Source of the DNA: UBA12191 sp009937185
Lineage (GTDB): Bacteria; Planctomycetota; UBA8108; UBA1146
Assembly (NCBI GenBank): GCA_938075155.1
Contig: CALJGL010000002.1
Span: 1 to 64,000 of the forward strand
Reading direction: 5' to 3'
Length of the DNA stretch: 64,000 nt
The translations under genes and the position numbers were made by a program. Below, one piece after another: positions 34,127 through 43,993 of the stretch. Under the pieces are notes generated by a model, which worked only from the letters and a program-made list of their open reading frames with translations, was not told where the DNA came from and did not search any database. How positions within the stretch are numbered: the first letter of the stretch is position 1; each line of letters opens with the position of its first letter.

Positions 34127-35877
34127 TCGAGATCCTCCAGTTCGCTCTCAATTGTTTGCTTTTTCCAGAGATTGTTATATCGACCTTTTTTCTCTAACAG
34201 GCTTTGATGGGTTCCACGCTCTACAATCCTGCCATCTTCTAAAACAACAATCTCATCTGCATGAGTCACTGCACTGAGCCGGTGAGTGACAATCAGAGAA
34301 GTTAAATCTCTGGTCCAATCTTTCAGCCCGGCAAGGATGGCGGTCTCTGTTTCTGAATCAACGGCAGAGAGCACATCATCCAAAAGCAAAATCCGAGGTC
34401 TTTGAAGAATCGCTCTGGCGATGGCAAGTCTCTGTTTCTGCCCTCCGCTGAGCGTAATGCCACGTTCTCCAACTCTCTGGTTGTAACCGTCAGGGAACTT
34501 CTCAATTTCTTGATCCATTCGAACCAAGCGCGCAACTGCGACAATCTCTTCATGGGTGGCATTGTCCACGCCAAACGAGATGTTTTCTGCAACCGTTGCG
34601 CTGAACAAAAAGGGCTCTTGCGGCACCATAGAAATTGCAGCTCGAAGTTCACCCAGTGGATACTGCTCCAGCATATTTCCGTCGATCAATATCTTGCCAG
34701 AACTTACCGGAGATAATCGAGGTACCAGATGAAGCAGACTCGTTTTTCCACTGGCAGTCGTACCCACGATTCCGAGAGTTCCTCCCGCCTTCAGATTGAA
34801 CGAAACATCTTCCAGCGCAGGTCTTTCGCTCTCCAGATATCGAAATGAGACCTTATCGAAACTGACCCTTCCTTCGGAAATATTTATATCGCTTCTCGCC
34901 TGAGCATTATCAACGAGAGGTGAGGCATCCAAAATCGTCTGCAATCGCTCCGCACTCGCCGCTCCCCTGTGAAACAAGTTCATGACCCAACCCAGTGCAA
35001 TCATTGGCCAGATCAGGAGAAGTTGACAGCCATTGAAAGTCGCGAAATCTCCCAGCCCTAATTCCCCAGATAGGATTCGGGTTCCTCCCACCAAAAGGAG
35101 AGTGACGAGAGCCAAGTCCCCGAAGAGCCACATGGCACTTCCTGAGATGGCTCTTAGTTTTGCGATTCTTAAATTCTGCCGGAAGTAGTCGTGGCTCAAT
35201 CTTTGCATACGCTCGACTTCAGCGTCTTCAACCACGAAGGCTTTGATCACTGGTGCATTGGCAAAGTTCTCCTGAGAGTGCACAGATATCCCTGAAAGCA
35301 TCTCCTGAGCACGCATCGATTCCTTGTGCACTTTTGGACCTATCACTCGAATCGCCACTGTCAGGAATCCAAGGGGTATCAAGGAATAGAGCGTCAACTT
35401 CCAGTCGATCTGAATCATCATTGACAGTGCGAAAATCAATGTGAAGGCAGTTTGTACCGAATACATCACCGCAGGACCGAACACCATTCTCACCGCTTCG
35501 ATATCACTGGTGAATCGGCTCATCAAATCACCCGTGTGTGTTTTGGAATAGAACGATCCATCTAGACTGGAAATATGCTCGTACAATTGATCACGCAGCT
35601 TTTTCTCAATCCTCCGACTGGAAGCAATCACAGTTTCTCTCGTCCAAAACGACGTCAAGCCTCTGATCAATACTGCACCCACCATGGCAAACGCGATGGG
35701 GGTAATCAGATGTACGCCAACACCCGTTTCCAACTTCTGAATCGCGAGCCCCACTAAACGAGGAACCGCAACTTGTGACAGACTGGTCAAGAGGATGAGA
35801 ACGATGCCGACGAGAAAAATCGGCCTCTGTTCGCGCACCAAGGGAGCCAGGAATCTGAAAGCACGAAAGGGAAACAT
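34123..35877 (-). CDS. ABC exporter half-transporter A (degenerate Walker B)
   Basis: A 584-residue protein with six membrane helices (about 15-310) and an ATPase domain: Walker A GTTASGKTS, signature LSGGQKQRL, Walker B ILLLDDVLSAVD. Asp stands where the catalytic Glu should be, so this site should bind but not efficiently split ATP, as in the TM287, LmrC and BmrC type of heterodimer. AGGAGAG precedes the ATG. It lies 82 bases after the sulfatase gene on the same strand, so co-transcription is possible. The exported compound cannot be told. Confidence 0.93.
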   Translation of the reverse strand: MFPFRAFRFLAPLVREQRPIFLVGIVLILLTSLSQVAVPRLVGLAIQKLETGVGVHLITPIAFAMVGAVLIRGLTSFWTRETVIASSRRIEKKLRDQLYEHISSLDGSFYSKTHTGDLMSRFTSDIEAVRMVFGPAVMYSVQTAFTLIFALSMMIQIDWKLTLYSLIPLGFLTVAIRVIGPKVHKESMRAQEMLSGISVHSQENFANAPVIKAFVVEDAEVERMQRLSHDYFRQNLRIAKLRAISGSAMWLFGDLALVTLLLVGGTRILSGELGLGDFATFNGCQLLLIWPMIALGWVMNLFHRGAASAERLQTILDASPLVDNAQARSDINISEGRVSFDKVSFRYLESERPALEDVSFNLKAGGTLGIVGTTASGKTSLLHLVPRLSPVSSGKILIDGNMLEQYPLGELRAAISMVPQEPFLFSATVAENISFGVDNATHEEIVAVARLVRMDQEIEKFPDGYNQRVGERGITLSGGQKQRLAIARAILQRPRILLLDDVLSAVDSETETAILAGLKDWTRDLTSLIVTHRLSAVTHADEIVVLEDGRIVERGTHQSLLEKKGRYNNLWKKQTIESELEDLE

Positions 35878-35959
35878 GTGCTCTCCTAATAACTCCTGGG
35901 AAATACAACGATGGCCAACCCTTCCCAGAATCCCCCCTTAAGGGCTCTGTGTCGAGTCA

Positions 35960-37372
35960 TCACTGATCTTTAGGCCCAGAAGGCATAGGCATTTTTCTAG
36001 CCTTCCTCCATCGCTGAAGCCGTTCTCGAAGATCTTTGACCTTGTTCGGGTCCTGAGCAGAAAGGTCGATCTGTTCAGTCGGATCTTTGAGGTCATACAA
36101 CTGCAGATCACCATCTTCAAAGAACTCCAGCAACTTGTCATCCCCCCGCATTATCGAAGAAACTGGCGTTGTCCGCCAAGTACCATGAATACTACGAATA
36201 CCCTCTAGATAGGCTGGGAAGTGCCACATTAAATCCCTTTCGGGAAGAGCCCCTTGTTGGAACAATACCGGGTTGAGGCTTGTTCCCACGAGAAGTTCCG
36301 GCTCCGGAGCGGACGCCCCGGCCAATTCAAGAAACGTCGGCGCAAGATCTGTCAGTTGTACGGAATCTGTCGAATTGATCCGCCCTCCTTTAAGACCTGC
36401 TCCCCATGCGATCAAAGGTACTCTGACCCCACCCTCGTATAGCATTCCCTTGCCGCCCCTGAGAGGGCCGTTGTCGGTAAAACTCTCAAGCCCCCCATTA
36501 TCGCTCGTAAAGAGAACCAACGTATTTCTGGATCGACCTGTCCTCTCGAGAACATCTCTGATTCTCTGCACAGACCGATCAAGACTTTCGACCAAGGCTG
36601 CATATTTCCAAACTCTTTTGGAAGCTTCGGGAAACTTCTCTTTCCATTTTTGAATCTGTTTCTGTGGAGCCTGAACCGGGGTGTGCACCGCGTAATGGGA
36701 CAACATTAGAAAAAACGGTTCGTCGCCACTTTCTTCAATAAATTCGACAGCATGATCTGTGAGAGCATCGGCGAGTTCTGTCCCGGCTTCCTGCTCGGGA
36801 AGATCTGGCAGATTCCAGGGGGCCAAGTGAGTTTTGGGATATCCTCTTCGGTCACTGGCTATGGAAACATCGAATCCTTGGGTGCGAGGATCATCTCCTA
36901 CATGCCATTTTCCGATATGGCCACTCCTGTATCCCTTCTCCGATAACATTTCTGCGAGAGTCACAGCTTCATCTCGCAACACCCTTCTGGATTTGGGGGG
37001 ATTCAACTTTCGATTTTCAGCCTTCCCACGAGTCGCAGGTGGAACAGTAAAGACACCATGAGTGGCCACGTCTGTTCCTGTGATCAAGCAAGCTCGGCTG
37101 GGAGCACAATTAGGCCCATTCGAATAAGCACGGGTAAATCGAATACCCTCTCTGGCCAATTGATCGATCGCGGGTGTTTCCCATGCACTGCCCTGACAGG
37201 AGATATCTGCCCAGCCTAAATCATCCGCGAGAATAACGACGATAGAGGTCTCAGAGAATTCGCTGTCTTGGGGTTCACGCTCTTGGGGCACCTGTGCACA
37301 TCCCGCAATAACCCAAAGATTGACCAGCAGAATCCAGCAGTTTCTTGTGATAACAGGTGTGATTTTCTTCAA
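35960..37372 (-). CDS. Formylglycine-dependent sulfatase lipoprotein
   Basis: Removes sulfate esters, typically from sulfated polysaccharides. TTG 37372 follows GAGGGAGAG and gives a lipoprotein signal (CWILLVNLWVIAGC, lipobox Cys25); an upstream TTG at 37411 would add 13 residues. Catalytic motif CAPSR (Cys89), the type converted to formylglycine, follows the metal ligands in VILADDLGWADI. Later parts are SGHIGKWHVGD and FTSDNGG. Family S1, about 470 residues as usual. It is divergent from the Nudix gene and upstream of the ABC exporter genes. Substrate not determinable. No anaerobic or FGE maturase gene is in the window. Confidence 0.92.
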   Translation of the reverse strand: MKKITPVITRNCWILLVNLWVIAGCAQVPQEREPQDSEFSETSIVVILADDLGWADISCQGSAWETPAIDQLAREGIRFTRAYSNGPNCAPSRACLITGTDVATHGVFTVPPATRGKAENRKLNPPKSRRVLRDEAVTLAEMLSEKGYRSGHIGKWHVGDDPRTQGFDVSIASDRRGYPKTHLAPWNLPDLPEQEAGTELADALTDHAVEFIEESGDEPFFLMLSHYAVHTPVQAPQKQIQKWKEKFPEASKRVWKYAALVESLDRSVQRIRDVLERTGRSRNTLVLFTSDNGGLESFTDNGPLRGGKGMLYEGGVRVPLIAWGAGLKGGRINSTDSVQLTDLAPTFLELAGASAPEPELLVGTSLNPVLFQQGALPERDLMWHFPAYLEGIRSIHGTWRTTPVSSIMRGDDKLLEFFEDGDLQLYDLKDPTEQIDLSAQDPNKVKDLRERLQRWRKARKMPMPSGPKDQ

Positions 37373-37516
37373 TGTCTGACTCTCCCTCTTCAATACAACA
37401 GGATTCCACAAGATCCTCCTGAAGGCTATTCACCAATACAGTTCTAATCGCCCCTTGCTCACCCGTCACCTCTCTGCGAACTTCAATACCATACAATACT
37501 AGAAATAGAGGACGAC

Positions 37517-38137
37517 TTGATCGACCAAGACCCCATCTACTGCGACCAATGCGGAGCCTCGCTCACACAAAAAATCCCCGCTGGAGAAGATCGAATACGT
37601 GGAGTCTGTACAGCTTGTGATCTCGTTCATTACAGAAATCCTAGAGTCGTCGTCGGCACTCTGATTGAGCATGACGAAAAAATCCTGCTCTGCAAAAGAG
37701 CGATTGAACCTGCGTATGGCGCATGGACACCTCCAGCAGGATTTCTAGAACTCGGTGAATCCTCAGTTGAAGGCGCTGTCAGGGAAACTTGGGAAGAAGC
37801 GAAAGCCAACGTCGAAATCATCCAGCCATTTGTCTCTATCGACCTCCCACGTATCGGCCAAATACATGTCAAGTACCTCGCAAGGATGAAAGAACCTCAC
37901 TTCGAACCTGGCCCGGAGAGCCTTGAGGTGGAATGGTTTCACTGGAATGAAATCCCTTGGGATCACTTGGCTTTCCCTGTCACCCATTGGGCTTTGCGGC
38001 TTCGACAAGCAGATCGGGAACAGAATCAAGACCGATTCCATCGCGGAACTTTGAAATGGAAAGACAAGGGCTCTCCACTTGATTTCAATAGTTACGATCT
38101 TTCCGATCTTCAGTCCTACCCGTTAAAAATGGATTGA
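37517..38137 (+). CDS. Nudix hydrolase with N-terminal zinc ribbon
   Basis: A cytosolic 206-residue hydrolase of nucleoside-diphosphate-linked compounds. Residues 7-40 form a zinc ribbon (YCDQCGASL and VCTACDLVHYRNP), and the Nudix box GFLELGESSVEGAVRETWEE matches Gx5Ex7REUxEE. The fold resembles the C-terminal part of NADH pyrophosphatase NudC, but with about 206 residues it is shorter. Starts at TTG 37517 after AGAGGA. No SQPWPFPxS motif typical of NudC is seen, so substrate is open. Divergent from the sulfatase gene, 144 bases between starts. Confidence 0.88.
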   Translation: MIDQDPIYCDQCGASLTQKIPAGEDRIRGVCTACDLVHYRNPRVVVGTLIEHDEKILLCKRAIEPAYGAWTPPAGFLELGESSVEGAVRETWEEAKANVEIIQPFVSIDLPRIGQIHVKYLARMKEPHFEPGPESLEVEWFHWNEIPWDHLAFPVTHWALRLRQADREQNQDRFHRGTLKWKDKGSPLDFNSYDLSDLQSYPLKMD

Positions 38138-38219
38138 TCACAATAATCACGAGCAGTTTTAGACGACCGAACTGTGCCAACATCGCTGAACAGGATAAGT
38201 GAGTGAGGGGAAGTCCAGA

Positions 38220-39059
38220 ATGAAAAACCCAACTGACAAATCTGCGCGCTGGATAAGAGTCCTATTTACAGCGTGGCTCCTCTGGTTTGGATTCATGATC
38301 GCTTTGGGATTAGCAGCCAAATCTTCACGTTTCTGGATTGCCATGGACGCCGTCGCAAGGACGGGACAAAACCTAATATTGGAAGCCAGCGTTCCTCTCC
38401 CAACCGGAACTTCGGTTCGTATGGCGACGACAGCTCCAGGATTTACGCCTCCTCCTCCCGTCATAGTGAATGACTCTATTGCCCAGTTCTCGATTTCCTC
38501 TCCTGAATCAACAGGAATACACCTCTGGAGTGCGCTACCAGTAGAGGGCTCGTTGAAACAATCATTATCCAATGGGACCCTGGCGGTATTGGAAAAAGAT
38601 GCACATTGGGTGGCCATAGACATCGACGAGATCATTGCTCAAAAGCCCTGGAAAAAACTGGCGACAACCACCGAACCCTTCCCTTACGCATCAGCACATA
38701 TTGGAATGCTTGAACTCGCACGAACTCATCTATTGATCTGTTCATCGCGCATTCCCCTCAGGCTCATGCCGAAACTTCGATCTTGGTGGGATAATCAACA
38801 TATGCCTGTGGTCGTAGTCGTTCCAGAGTCATCTCTCACTGAGATGCTGGAGGATCTGATACCTCGGATTGGCCCCCCGCGAATTGTTCTCATGCACTCT
38901 GATCAAAAAGACAGCTTTCAAAAAGCTTTGCGGAGTTCTTCCATTAGTTCTGATTTAACTTCAGCAACTGTGCTCACCGTTGGCAAAAACACTCCCCAAC
39001 TCTGGGAAGATTGCGTCTCTTACGCCCAAAACGAAGGCTCCAGTTCTTCTAAGGATTAA
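38220..39059 (+). CDS. Membrane-anchored hypothetical protein before the amidase
   Basis: ATG 38220 follows GAGGGG; an earlier GTG at 38199 adds seven residues. One N-terminal membrane segment (VLFTAWLLWFGFMIALGLA) anchors a soluble domain outside the cytoplasm. It contains a proline run (FTPPPPV), and its second half has alternating strand/helix units (MPVVVVVPESSLTEML, GPPRIVLMHSD), perhaps a Rossmann-like fold. I recognise no family. The amidase gene begins two bases after its stop, so the two are likely co-translated and may act together at the cell envelope. Confidence 0.65.
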   Translation: MKNPTDKSARWIRVLFTAWLLWFGFMIALGLAAKSSRFWIAMDAVARTGQNLILEASVPLPTGTSVRMATTAPGFTPPPPVIVNDSIAQFSISSPESTGIHLWSALPVEGSLKQSLSNGTLAVLEKDAHWVAIDIDEIIAQKPWKKLATTTEPFPYASAHIGMLELARTHLLICSSRIPLRLMPKLRSWWDNQHMPVVVVVPESSLTEMLEDLIPRIGPPRIVLMHSDQKDSFQKALRSSSISSDLTSATVLTVGKNTPQLWEDCVSYAQNEGSSSSKD

Positions 39060-39061
39060 AA

Positions 39062-40711
39062 ATGGTTCCATTCACTCTCGGAATAATATGCTTTCTTCTA
39101 TCACCTCAGGAGGCAGGAGGCGGCGAAGATAAACCAGACGTCACTCCAGTAAAATCTGCGACCGAATTTGCTGGACTTGAATTCACCGATAAAGAACTCG
39201 CCGAATTACTACCCTGGGCACAAGAAAACATTAAGGGGTTTCAGGCTCTTAGAAATGTGCCGGTAGAGAACTCTCTCGCACCTGCGACTCTCTTTTCACC
39301 GCACCGACCAGTGTCCCCGGCTCGCTCGATTTCTAATTTCAGCATCGACGATTTACCTTCGGTGCAACGCCCTCAAGATCTTAAAGAGCTTTATTGGGCA
39401 GAAATCCCCACACTCTCTTCTCTCATCAAAACAGGCCAAGTTTCCTGTGTTGAGTTAACTCAGTTGTTTCTCACTCGTCTCCGTGAAATCGATCAACAAC
39501 TTCATTGTGTTATTTCTTTCACTGAAAAACGTGCTTTGGCACAAGCCGTTCTTCTCGACGCAGATCTTGCTCAAGGAAAATATCGAGGGCCCCTTCATGG
39601 AATCCCATATGGAGTAAAAGATCTCTGCTCAGTCAAAGGCACGAAAACTACCTGGGGAGCGATGCCCTTCAAGGATCAGGTGCTCGACCAAGACGCCACC
39701 GTCGTCAAGCGACTCGACGAGGCTGGCGCGATATTGATTGCTAAGCTCACCTTGGGAGCACTCGCAATGGGTGATATCTGGTATGGCGGCAAAACACTGT
39801 CGCCATGGAACACTGATTTCGGATCCAGTGGCTCTTCTGCTGGCTCTGCTGCTGCTGTTGGCGCAGGCGCCATCCCCTTTGCCATCGGGTCTGAAACACT
39901 GGGGTCCATCGTCAGCCCCTCTACTCGTTGTGGGAACTCTTCGTTGCGACCGACCTTTGGAAGAGTCTCTAAGCATGGAGCCATGGCTCTGTCCTGGACC
40001 ATGGACAAATTAGGACCGATATGCCGAAGCCTTAAGGATACTGCTTTTGTACTCAGCTCTATTCATGGTTCAGATCCGAAAGATCTATCTGCCGTCGATG
40101 AACACTTTGATATCCCAGCTGACGTATCTGTAGACGGTTGGAAAGTCGGATACTCCGCGAAACTATTTGAGAAGTACCCCGACCACGCAACAGTACTCGC
40201 TGAATTAAAATCGATCGGTGTGGAGTTGATCGATACTGACCTTCCGGACTATCCATTGTGGCCACTCATGATTATTCTCTTTGCCGAGAGTGCTGCCGCT
40301 TTCGATGACTTCACTCGTAATAACCTTGATGACGAGCTTGTCGAGCAAGGCTCCCAGGCTTGGCCCAACACATTTCGGGTGGCTCGTCTCATTCCAGCAG
40401 TGGATTACATCCGGGCTCAACGCATCAGATCACTACTGATGCGGGATATGAACAGCATATTCGGTGGGCTTGATGCATATGTTTCACCTGCCGACGATTT
40501 CACCTCGCTCGGGATCACGAACCTCACCGGCCATCCCGCTTTGGTGGCTCCGTGTGGCTTTGAGCAAAATAATATGCCCCGATCCATCACCCTTACAGGA
40601 CATATCTACGGAGAATCTCAACTCATCGCACTGGGAAGAGCCTGGCAAGAACACAGTGAATACCATCTGCAGAGGCCCCCATTGAAACCCCTCGACGAAA
40701 CGGGAAAATAA
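39062..40711 (+). CDS. Exported amidase-signature hydrolase
   Basis: A 549-residue amidase with an N-terminal hydrophobic signal (FTLGIICFLLS). The Ser-cisSer-Lys triad is visible: Lys186 in GIPYGVKDLC, Ser258 in DFGSSGSSAGSAAAV, and nucleophile Ser282 in ETLGSIVSP. The Gly-rich core is altered from the usual GGSSGGS to GSSGSSAGS. Export distinguishes it from GatA. In related bacteria such enzymes act on amides or peptide derivatives in the envelope; substrate unknown. Coupled to the preceding membrane protein gene (two-base gap), followed 38 bases on by the esterase fusion gene. Confidence 0.9.
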   Translation: MVPFTLGIICFLLSPQEAGGGEDKPDVTPVKSATEFAGLEFTDKELAELLPWAQENIKGFQALRNVPVENSLAPATLFSPHRPVSPARSISNFSIDDLPSVQRPQDLKELYWAEIPTLSSLIKTGQVSCVELTQLFLTRLREIDQQLHCVISFTEKRALAQAVLLDADLAQGKYRGPLHGIPYGVKDLCSVKGTKTTWGAMPFKDQVLDQDATVVKRLDEAGAILIAKLTLGALAMGDIWYGGKTLSPWNTDFGSSGSSAGSAAAVGAGAIPFAIGSETLGSIVSPSTRCGNSSLRPTFGRVSKHGAMALSWTMDKLGPICRSLKDTAFVLSSIHGSDPKDLSAVDEHFDIPADVSVDGWKVGYSAKLFEKYPDHATVLAELKSIGVELIDTDLPDYPLWPLMIILFAESAAAFDDFTRNNLDDELVEQGSQAWPNTFRVARLIPAVDYIRAQRIRSLLMRDMNSIFGGLDAYVSPADDFTSLGITNLTGHPALVAPCGFEQNNMPRSITLTGHIYGESQLIALGRAWQEHSEYHLQRPPLKPLDETGK

Positions 40712-40749
40712 ATGTCATTCTAACCCCCGTCACAGATCAGGAATAAACC

Positions 40750-42072
40750 ATGAAAACCGATCACCTTCTGTACTTCCTGCTGCTGAGCTTGTGTTGTGGA
40801 TTCATAGCTGGGCCAGTCCATTCGCAAACCGTTCCCGTCAGTAGCCCATACTTCAAACAGACTTATTACACCAACCCCGATGGAGGAACTCTTTCCTATC
40901 AAATCATGATTCCAGAGGGTCTGCGGGTAGACAGAAAGTACCCGCTGGTGCTGGTGCTTCATGGCAGGGGCGGAAAGTCGGTCGCCGCAGACATTCTTGC
41001 CAAAGATTCTATGCGTGCGGAATTCCCCTGTTTCGTCATCGCTCCGGTTTCAGGCACCAAAGCCGTCTGGGCCAACCCCAAAAGCTGGACCTCGCCTTCA
41101 GCGAAATGGCTCGATAAATCCGAGAGGCTCCCCGATGTCATCGCCTTGATCGAAGGGATGATTCAGAGCTCTCCCATCGATCCCGATCGTATCTATGTCA
41201 CCGGTCAATCCATGGGCGGAATCGGCACCTTTGGAATCATTCAGCAAAGGCCTGACCTGTTTGCCGCAGCCGTTCCCCTTTGTGGAGGCTGGGACCCCAA
41301 TACGGCGGCCACATTCAAGGATGTTCCTCTCTGGATCTTCCATGGTGCGAAGGATCGGGTCATTCGGCCAGAGCGTTCGCAGGTCATGGTCGAAGCTCTC
41401 AAGGCAGCAGGATCAGAAGTCGTGAAGTACACCGAGCACCCGGAAGCGGGCCACAATATTTTACGATTGTCCTACGGTGAGCCGGCTCTGTGGGAATGGA
41501 TGTTTAAACAGAAGAAAACGCCGGTAAAAAAAGACGTACTCCCTGATGACGCGACTGCTCAAGCTGAAATGATGGAAAAATGGATGCAGTTCATGACACC
41601 TGGGCCAGAGCATCAAGTGTTGATGAAACGAGTCGGCAAATGGAATATCGACCTCCAATCCTGGATGGATCCAGATTCTCCTCCTCAGAAAAATGTGCTG
41701 AAGTGTGAGTACAAGCCGGTATTGGGAAATCGTTATTTGTCACAACAAATCATGCCTATGGATTTCAATGGTATGCCTTTTGAAGCTCACGGTTTCATAG
41801 GATTTGACACCATCAAGAATATCTATGTTTCCTCATGGATAGACACCTTTGGCACTGGCATCGCTACGGGAACAGGTACCCGAACAGAGAACGTTATCAA
41901 TTGGAAATGGATTCAGACTGATCCCGCCACTGGAACATCTTTCGCGACCAGAGCCGTTGAAGAACTCATTTCAGATGACGAATTCAAATTCACCATTTAT
42001 TTGACCCTTCCTGATGGACGTGAATTTATCAACATGACTCAACATGCACGTCGATCTCCAGAAAATGAATAG
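40750..42072 (+). CDS. Secreted esterase fused to DUF1579
   Basis: A 440-residue two-domain protein. After a signal peptide (FLLLSLCCGFIAGPVHS) comes an alpha/beta hydrolase of the PHB-depolymerase/feruloyl-esterase-like group: LVLVLHGRGG, nucleophile Ser154 in VTGQSMGGIG, acid in FHGAKDRVI and His in EHPEAGHNI. From about residue 275 there is a DUF1579-like beta barrel (RVGKWNIDLQSWMDPD, NRYLSQQI, GFIGFDTIKNIYVSSWID). Each domain is normally found in separate proteins, so the fusion is unusual. The DUF1579 part resembles lipid-binding barrels and may hold or present a hydrophobic substrate; inference. Confidence 0.88.
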   Translation: MKTDHLLYFLLLSLCCGFIAGPVHSQTVPVSSPYFKQTYYTNPDGGTLSYQIMIPEGLRVDRKYPLVLVLHGRGGKSVAADILAKDSMRAEFPCFVIAPVSGTKAVWANPKSWTSPSAKWLDKSERLPDVIALIEGMIQSSPIDPDRIYVTGQSMGGIGTFGIIQQRPDLFAAAVPLCGGWDPNTAATFKDVPLWIFHGAKDRVIRPERSQVMVEALKAAGSEVVKYTEHPEAGHNILRLSYGEPALWEWMFKQKKTPVKKDVLPDDATAQAEMMEKWMQFMTPGPEHQVLMKRVGKWNIDLQSWMDPDSPPQKNVLKCEYKPVLGNRYLSQQIMPMDFNGMPFEAHGFIGFDTIKNIYVSSWIDTFGTGIATGTGTRTENVINWKWIQTDPATGTSFATRAVEELISDDEFKFTIYLTLPDGREFINMTQHARRSPENE

Positions 42073-42102
42073 ATAACTTCGCCATTGAATCATGGAGTAC
42101 AA

Positions 42103-42720
42103 ATGAAAAAATATTTCCTGAACTTGGCCTTAGGGTCTTTCATGTTAGCTCTCCTATGCCATAGCGCCGTTCTCGCTGGTATAGCTCCGCTGTCAGCGGA
42201 GACACTCAGAAAAGTATCGGATGTGATCGCGACGGGTGAAATCACAGCCATGACACGTGAATACGTCGGAGGTAGTGGAGAAAGCTATCAATATCTTTGG
42301 CGAGTCACTATGAATGTTGATCAGTTCGAAAAGGGAAACGACTCCACGAACCCTTTACCCAATCCGATACGGATCTCATTTGTTACCAGTGATGGAAGCG
42401 ATTTCGTGCTCTGTGGTCCGGCACAGAATCCCATTCCAAAAATAGGCAACATATGTCGTGCATACTTAGAAAAAGGAAGCCTTTTCAAGGATGAAATGCT
42501 GTTTCCCGCTTTAGCCCCAAATGGATTTGAGATTATTGATAATAAAACGAGCGGCGCTGAAGTCGTCATCCTGAACGAGAAACCGTTCCTAACCGGCTGG
42601 AAGGCGATCGTATTTATTGCTCTTATTTTTGTTGTAGGTATATATTCGTTCATAAGCAAAACTGCGCGCCGATTCTCACGAATCAAACGGAACTTTCAGC
42701 AGCTCTTCGGAAAGAAATGA
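42103..42720 (+). CDS. Exported hypothetical protein with C-terminal membrane anchor
   Basis: ATG 42103 follows GGAG; an earlier ATG six codons upstream is less likely. Residues 1-25 are a signal peptide (LALGSFMLALLCHSAVLAG). The domain of about 140 residues is extracytoplasmic and resembles small beta-rich envelope proteins (DVIATGEITAMTREYVG, NICRAYLEKGS), with two Cys. A C-terminal membrane segment (AIVFIALIFVVGIYSFI) and basic tail (RRFSRIKRNFQQ) leave the C-terminus inside. No family recognised. Its stop is one base from the stop of ychF on the other strand, so the two transcripts must overlap. Confidence 0.7.
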   Translation: MKKYFLNLALGSFMLALLCHSAVLAGIAPLSAETLRKVSDVIATGEITAMTREYVGGSGESYQYLWRVTMNVDQFEKGNDSTNPLPNPIRISFVTSDGSDFVLCGPAQNPIPKIGNICRAYLEKGSLFKDEMLFPALAPNGFEIIDNKTSGAEVVILNEKPFLTGWKAIVFIALIFVVGIYSFISKTARRFSRIKRNFQQLFGKK

Positions 42721-42721
42721 T

Positions 42722-43828
42722 CTACACGTTAAAGAGGAAGTGGCAAACATCCGCATCTTGCATGACGTACTCTTTGCCCTCGACTCTTAATTTGCCTGCT
42801 TCACGAATCGCTTTCTCGGACTTGTATTCTTCCATCTCTGCGACCGAGTAGATTTCTGCACGAATAAAACCTCGCTGGAAATCAGTATGAATGACACCCG
42901 CGGCTTCCGGTGCACTGGCACCTTTATTCACAGTCCATGCACGTATCTCTTTTTCACCTGCAGTATAGAAAGATTGCTGCCCCAATAACTCATATACGGC
43001 ACGAGCCAACTTTCCAAGCGCTGGTTCGTCCATTCCATAGTCTGAAAGCAACTCTAGGCGATCTTCTTCTTCTAACTCGGATAACTCTTCCTCGATGCGA
43101 GCGCAAACAGGAACCGCTTGGCTACCTCTCTCTTCTGCAATTTTTCTTACCTGAGCCGCAAGAGGTCCCTCACCCAATACATCATCGTCAGAAACATTCA
43201 TGACAAACATTTGAGATTTTGTGGTGATCAAGCCAAGCCCTTTGAGCATCCCTGGTGAACGAGGATCACTCCCAATGTCTGCTTCTCTGGCGGGACGACC
43301 CTCAGCGAGAACGGGATGCAATCTTTCCAAGAGATCCAGTCTCAAGATAGCCTCGTCTTCGCGACTCCGCGCAGACCTTTTCGCTTTATCTAGAGCACCC
43401 TCTACCGTTTGTAAATCAGCGAGAACCAATTCGATTTCGATGGTTTCAATATCTCTCAATGGATCTATATCACCATCAACATGAGTGATTTCTTCCCCTC
43501 CGGGTGCCTCTTCGAAACAACGAACCACCTGAACGATGGCATCTGTTTCTCTAATATGGCTAAGAAATTGGTTCCCCAGACCTTCACCCGTACTCGCTCC
43601 GCGAACCAACCCTGCAATGTCTACAATCTTCAGCGATGCTGGAATCATCTTCTGAGTTTCGATGTGGTCCTGAAGAATTTGAAGCCTAGGGTCCGGAATA
43701 GGAACGACACCGATATTGGGCTCAATGGTGGCAAAGGGATAGTTGGCCGCGTGTGCGCCCGCCGATGTCAGTGCATTGAACAAAGTGGACTTCCCAACAT
43801 TTGGAAGTCCCACAATTCCAGCCTCCAT
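42722..43828 (-). CDS. ychF: Ribosome-binding ATPase YchF
   Basis: An Obg-family P-loop protein that binds 70S ribosomes and prefers ATP. ATG 43828 follows AGGAGG, placing the P-loop GLPNVGKST at residues 6-14; an upstream start adds 26 unlikely residues. Other marks: FATIEPNIG, DIAGLVRGASTGEGLGNQFL, VMNVSD in place of the GTPase NKxD (the change that gives ATP preference), and the TGS-domain end DVCHFLFNV. Length 368 is normal. A conserved single-copy core gene, hence a good marker for placing the organism by phylogeny. Confidence 0.96.
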   Translation of the reverse strand: MEAGIVGLPNVGKSTLFNALTSAGAHAANYPFATIEPNIGVVPIPDPRLQILQDHIETQKMIPASLKIVDIAGLVRGASTGEGLGNQFLSHIRETDAIVQVVRCFEEAPGGEEITHVDGDIDPLRDIETIEIELVLADLQTVEGALDKAKRSARSREDEAILRLDLLERLHPVLAEGRPAREADIGSDPRSPGMLKGLGLITTKSQMFVMNVSDDDVLGEGPLAAQVRKIAEERGSQAVPVCARIEEELSELEEEDRLELLSDYGMDEPALGKLARAVYELLGQQSFYTAGEKEIRAWTVNKGASAPEAAGVIHTDFQRGFIRAEIYSVAEMEEYKSEKAIREAGKLRVEGKEYVMQDADVCHFLFNV

Positions 43829-43993
43829 TGTGCCTCCTGCGATTGAGAGTGATGCCTTTACTATGAGTAGACCTCTCAGTCTCAGTGCAGGTGAGGCCAA
43901 CGTCAAGTTCTCGTCACTAATCGATCGAATCTAGCACTCTCATTTCCAAGGCATAGATTCCCACACAGTGGTTTCCCTCCAATTGTATGAATG

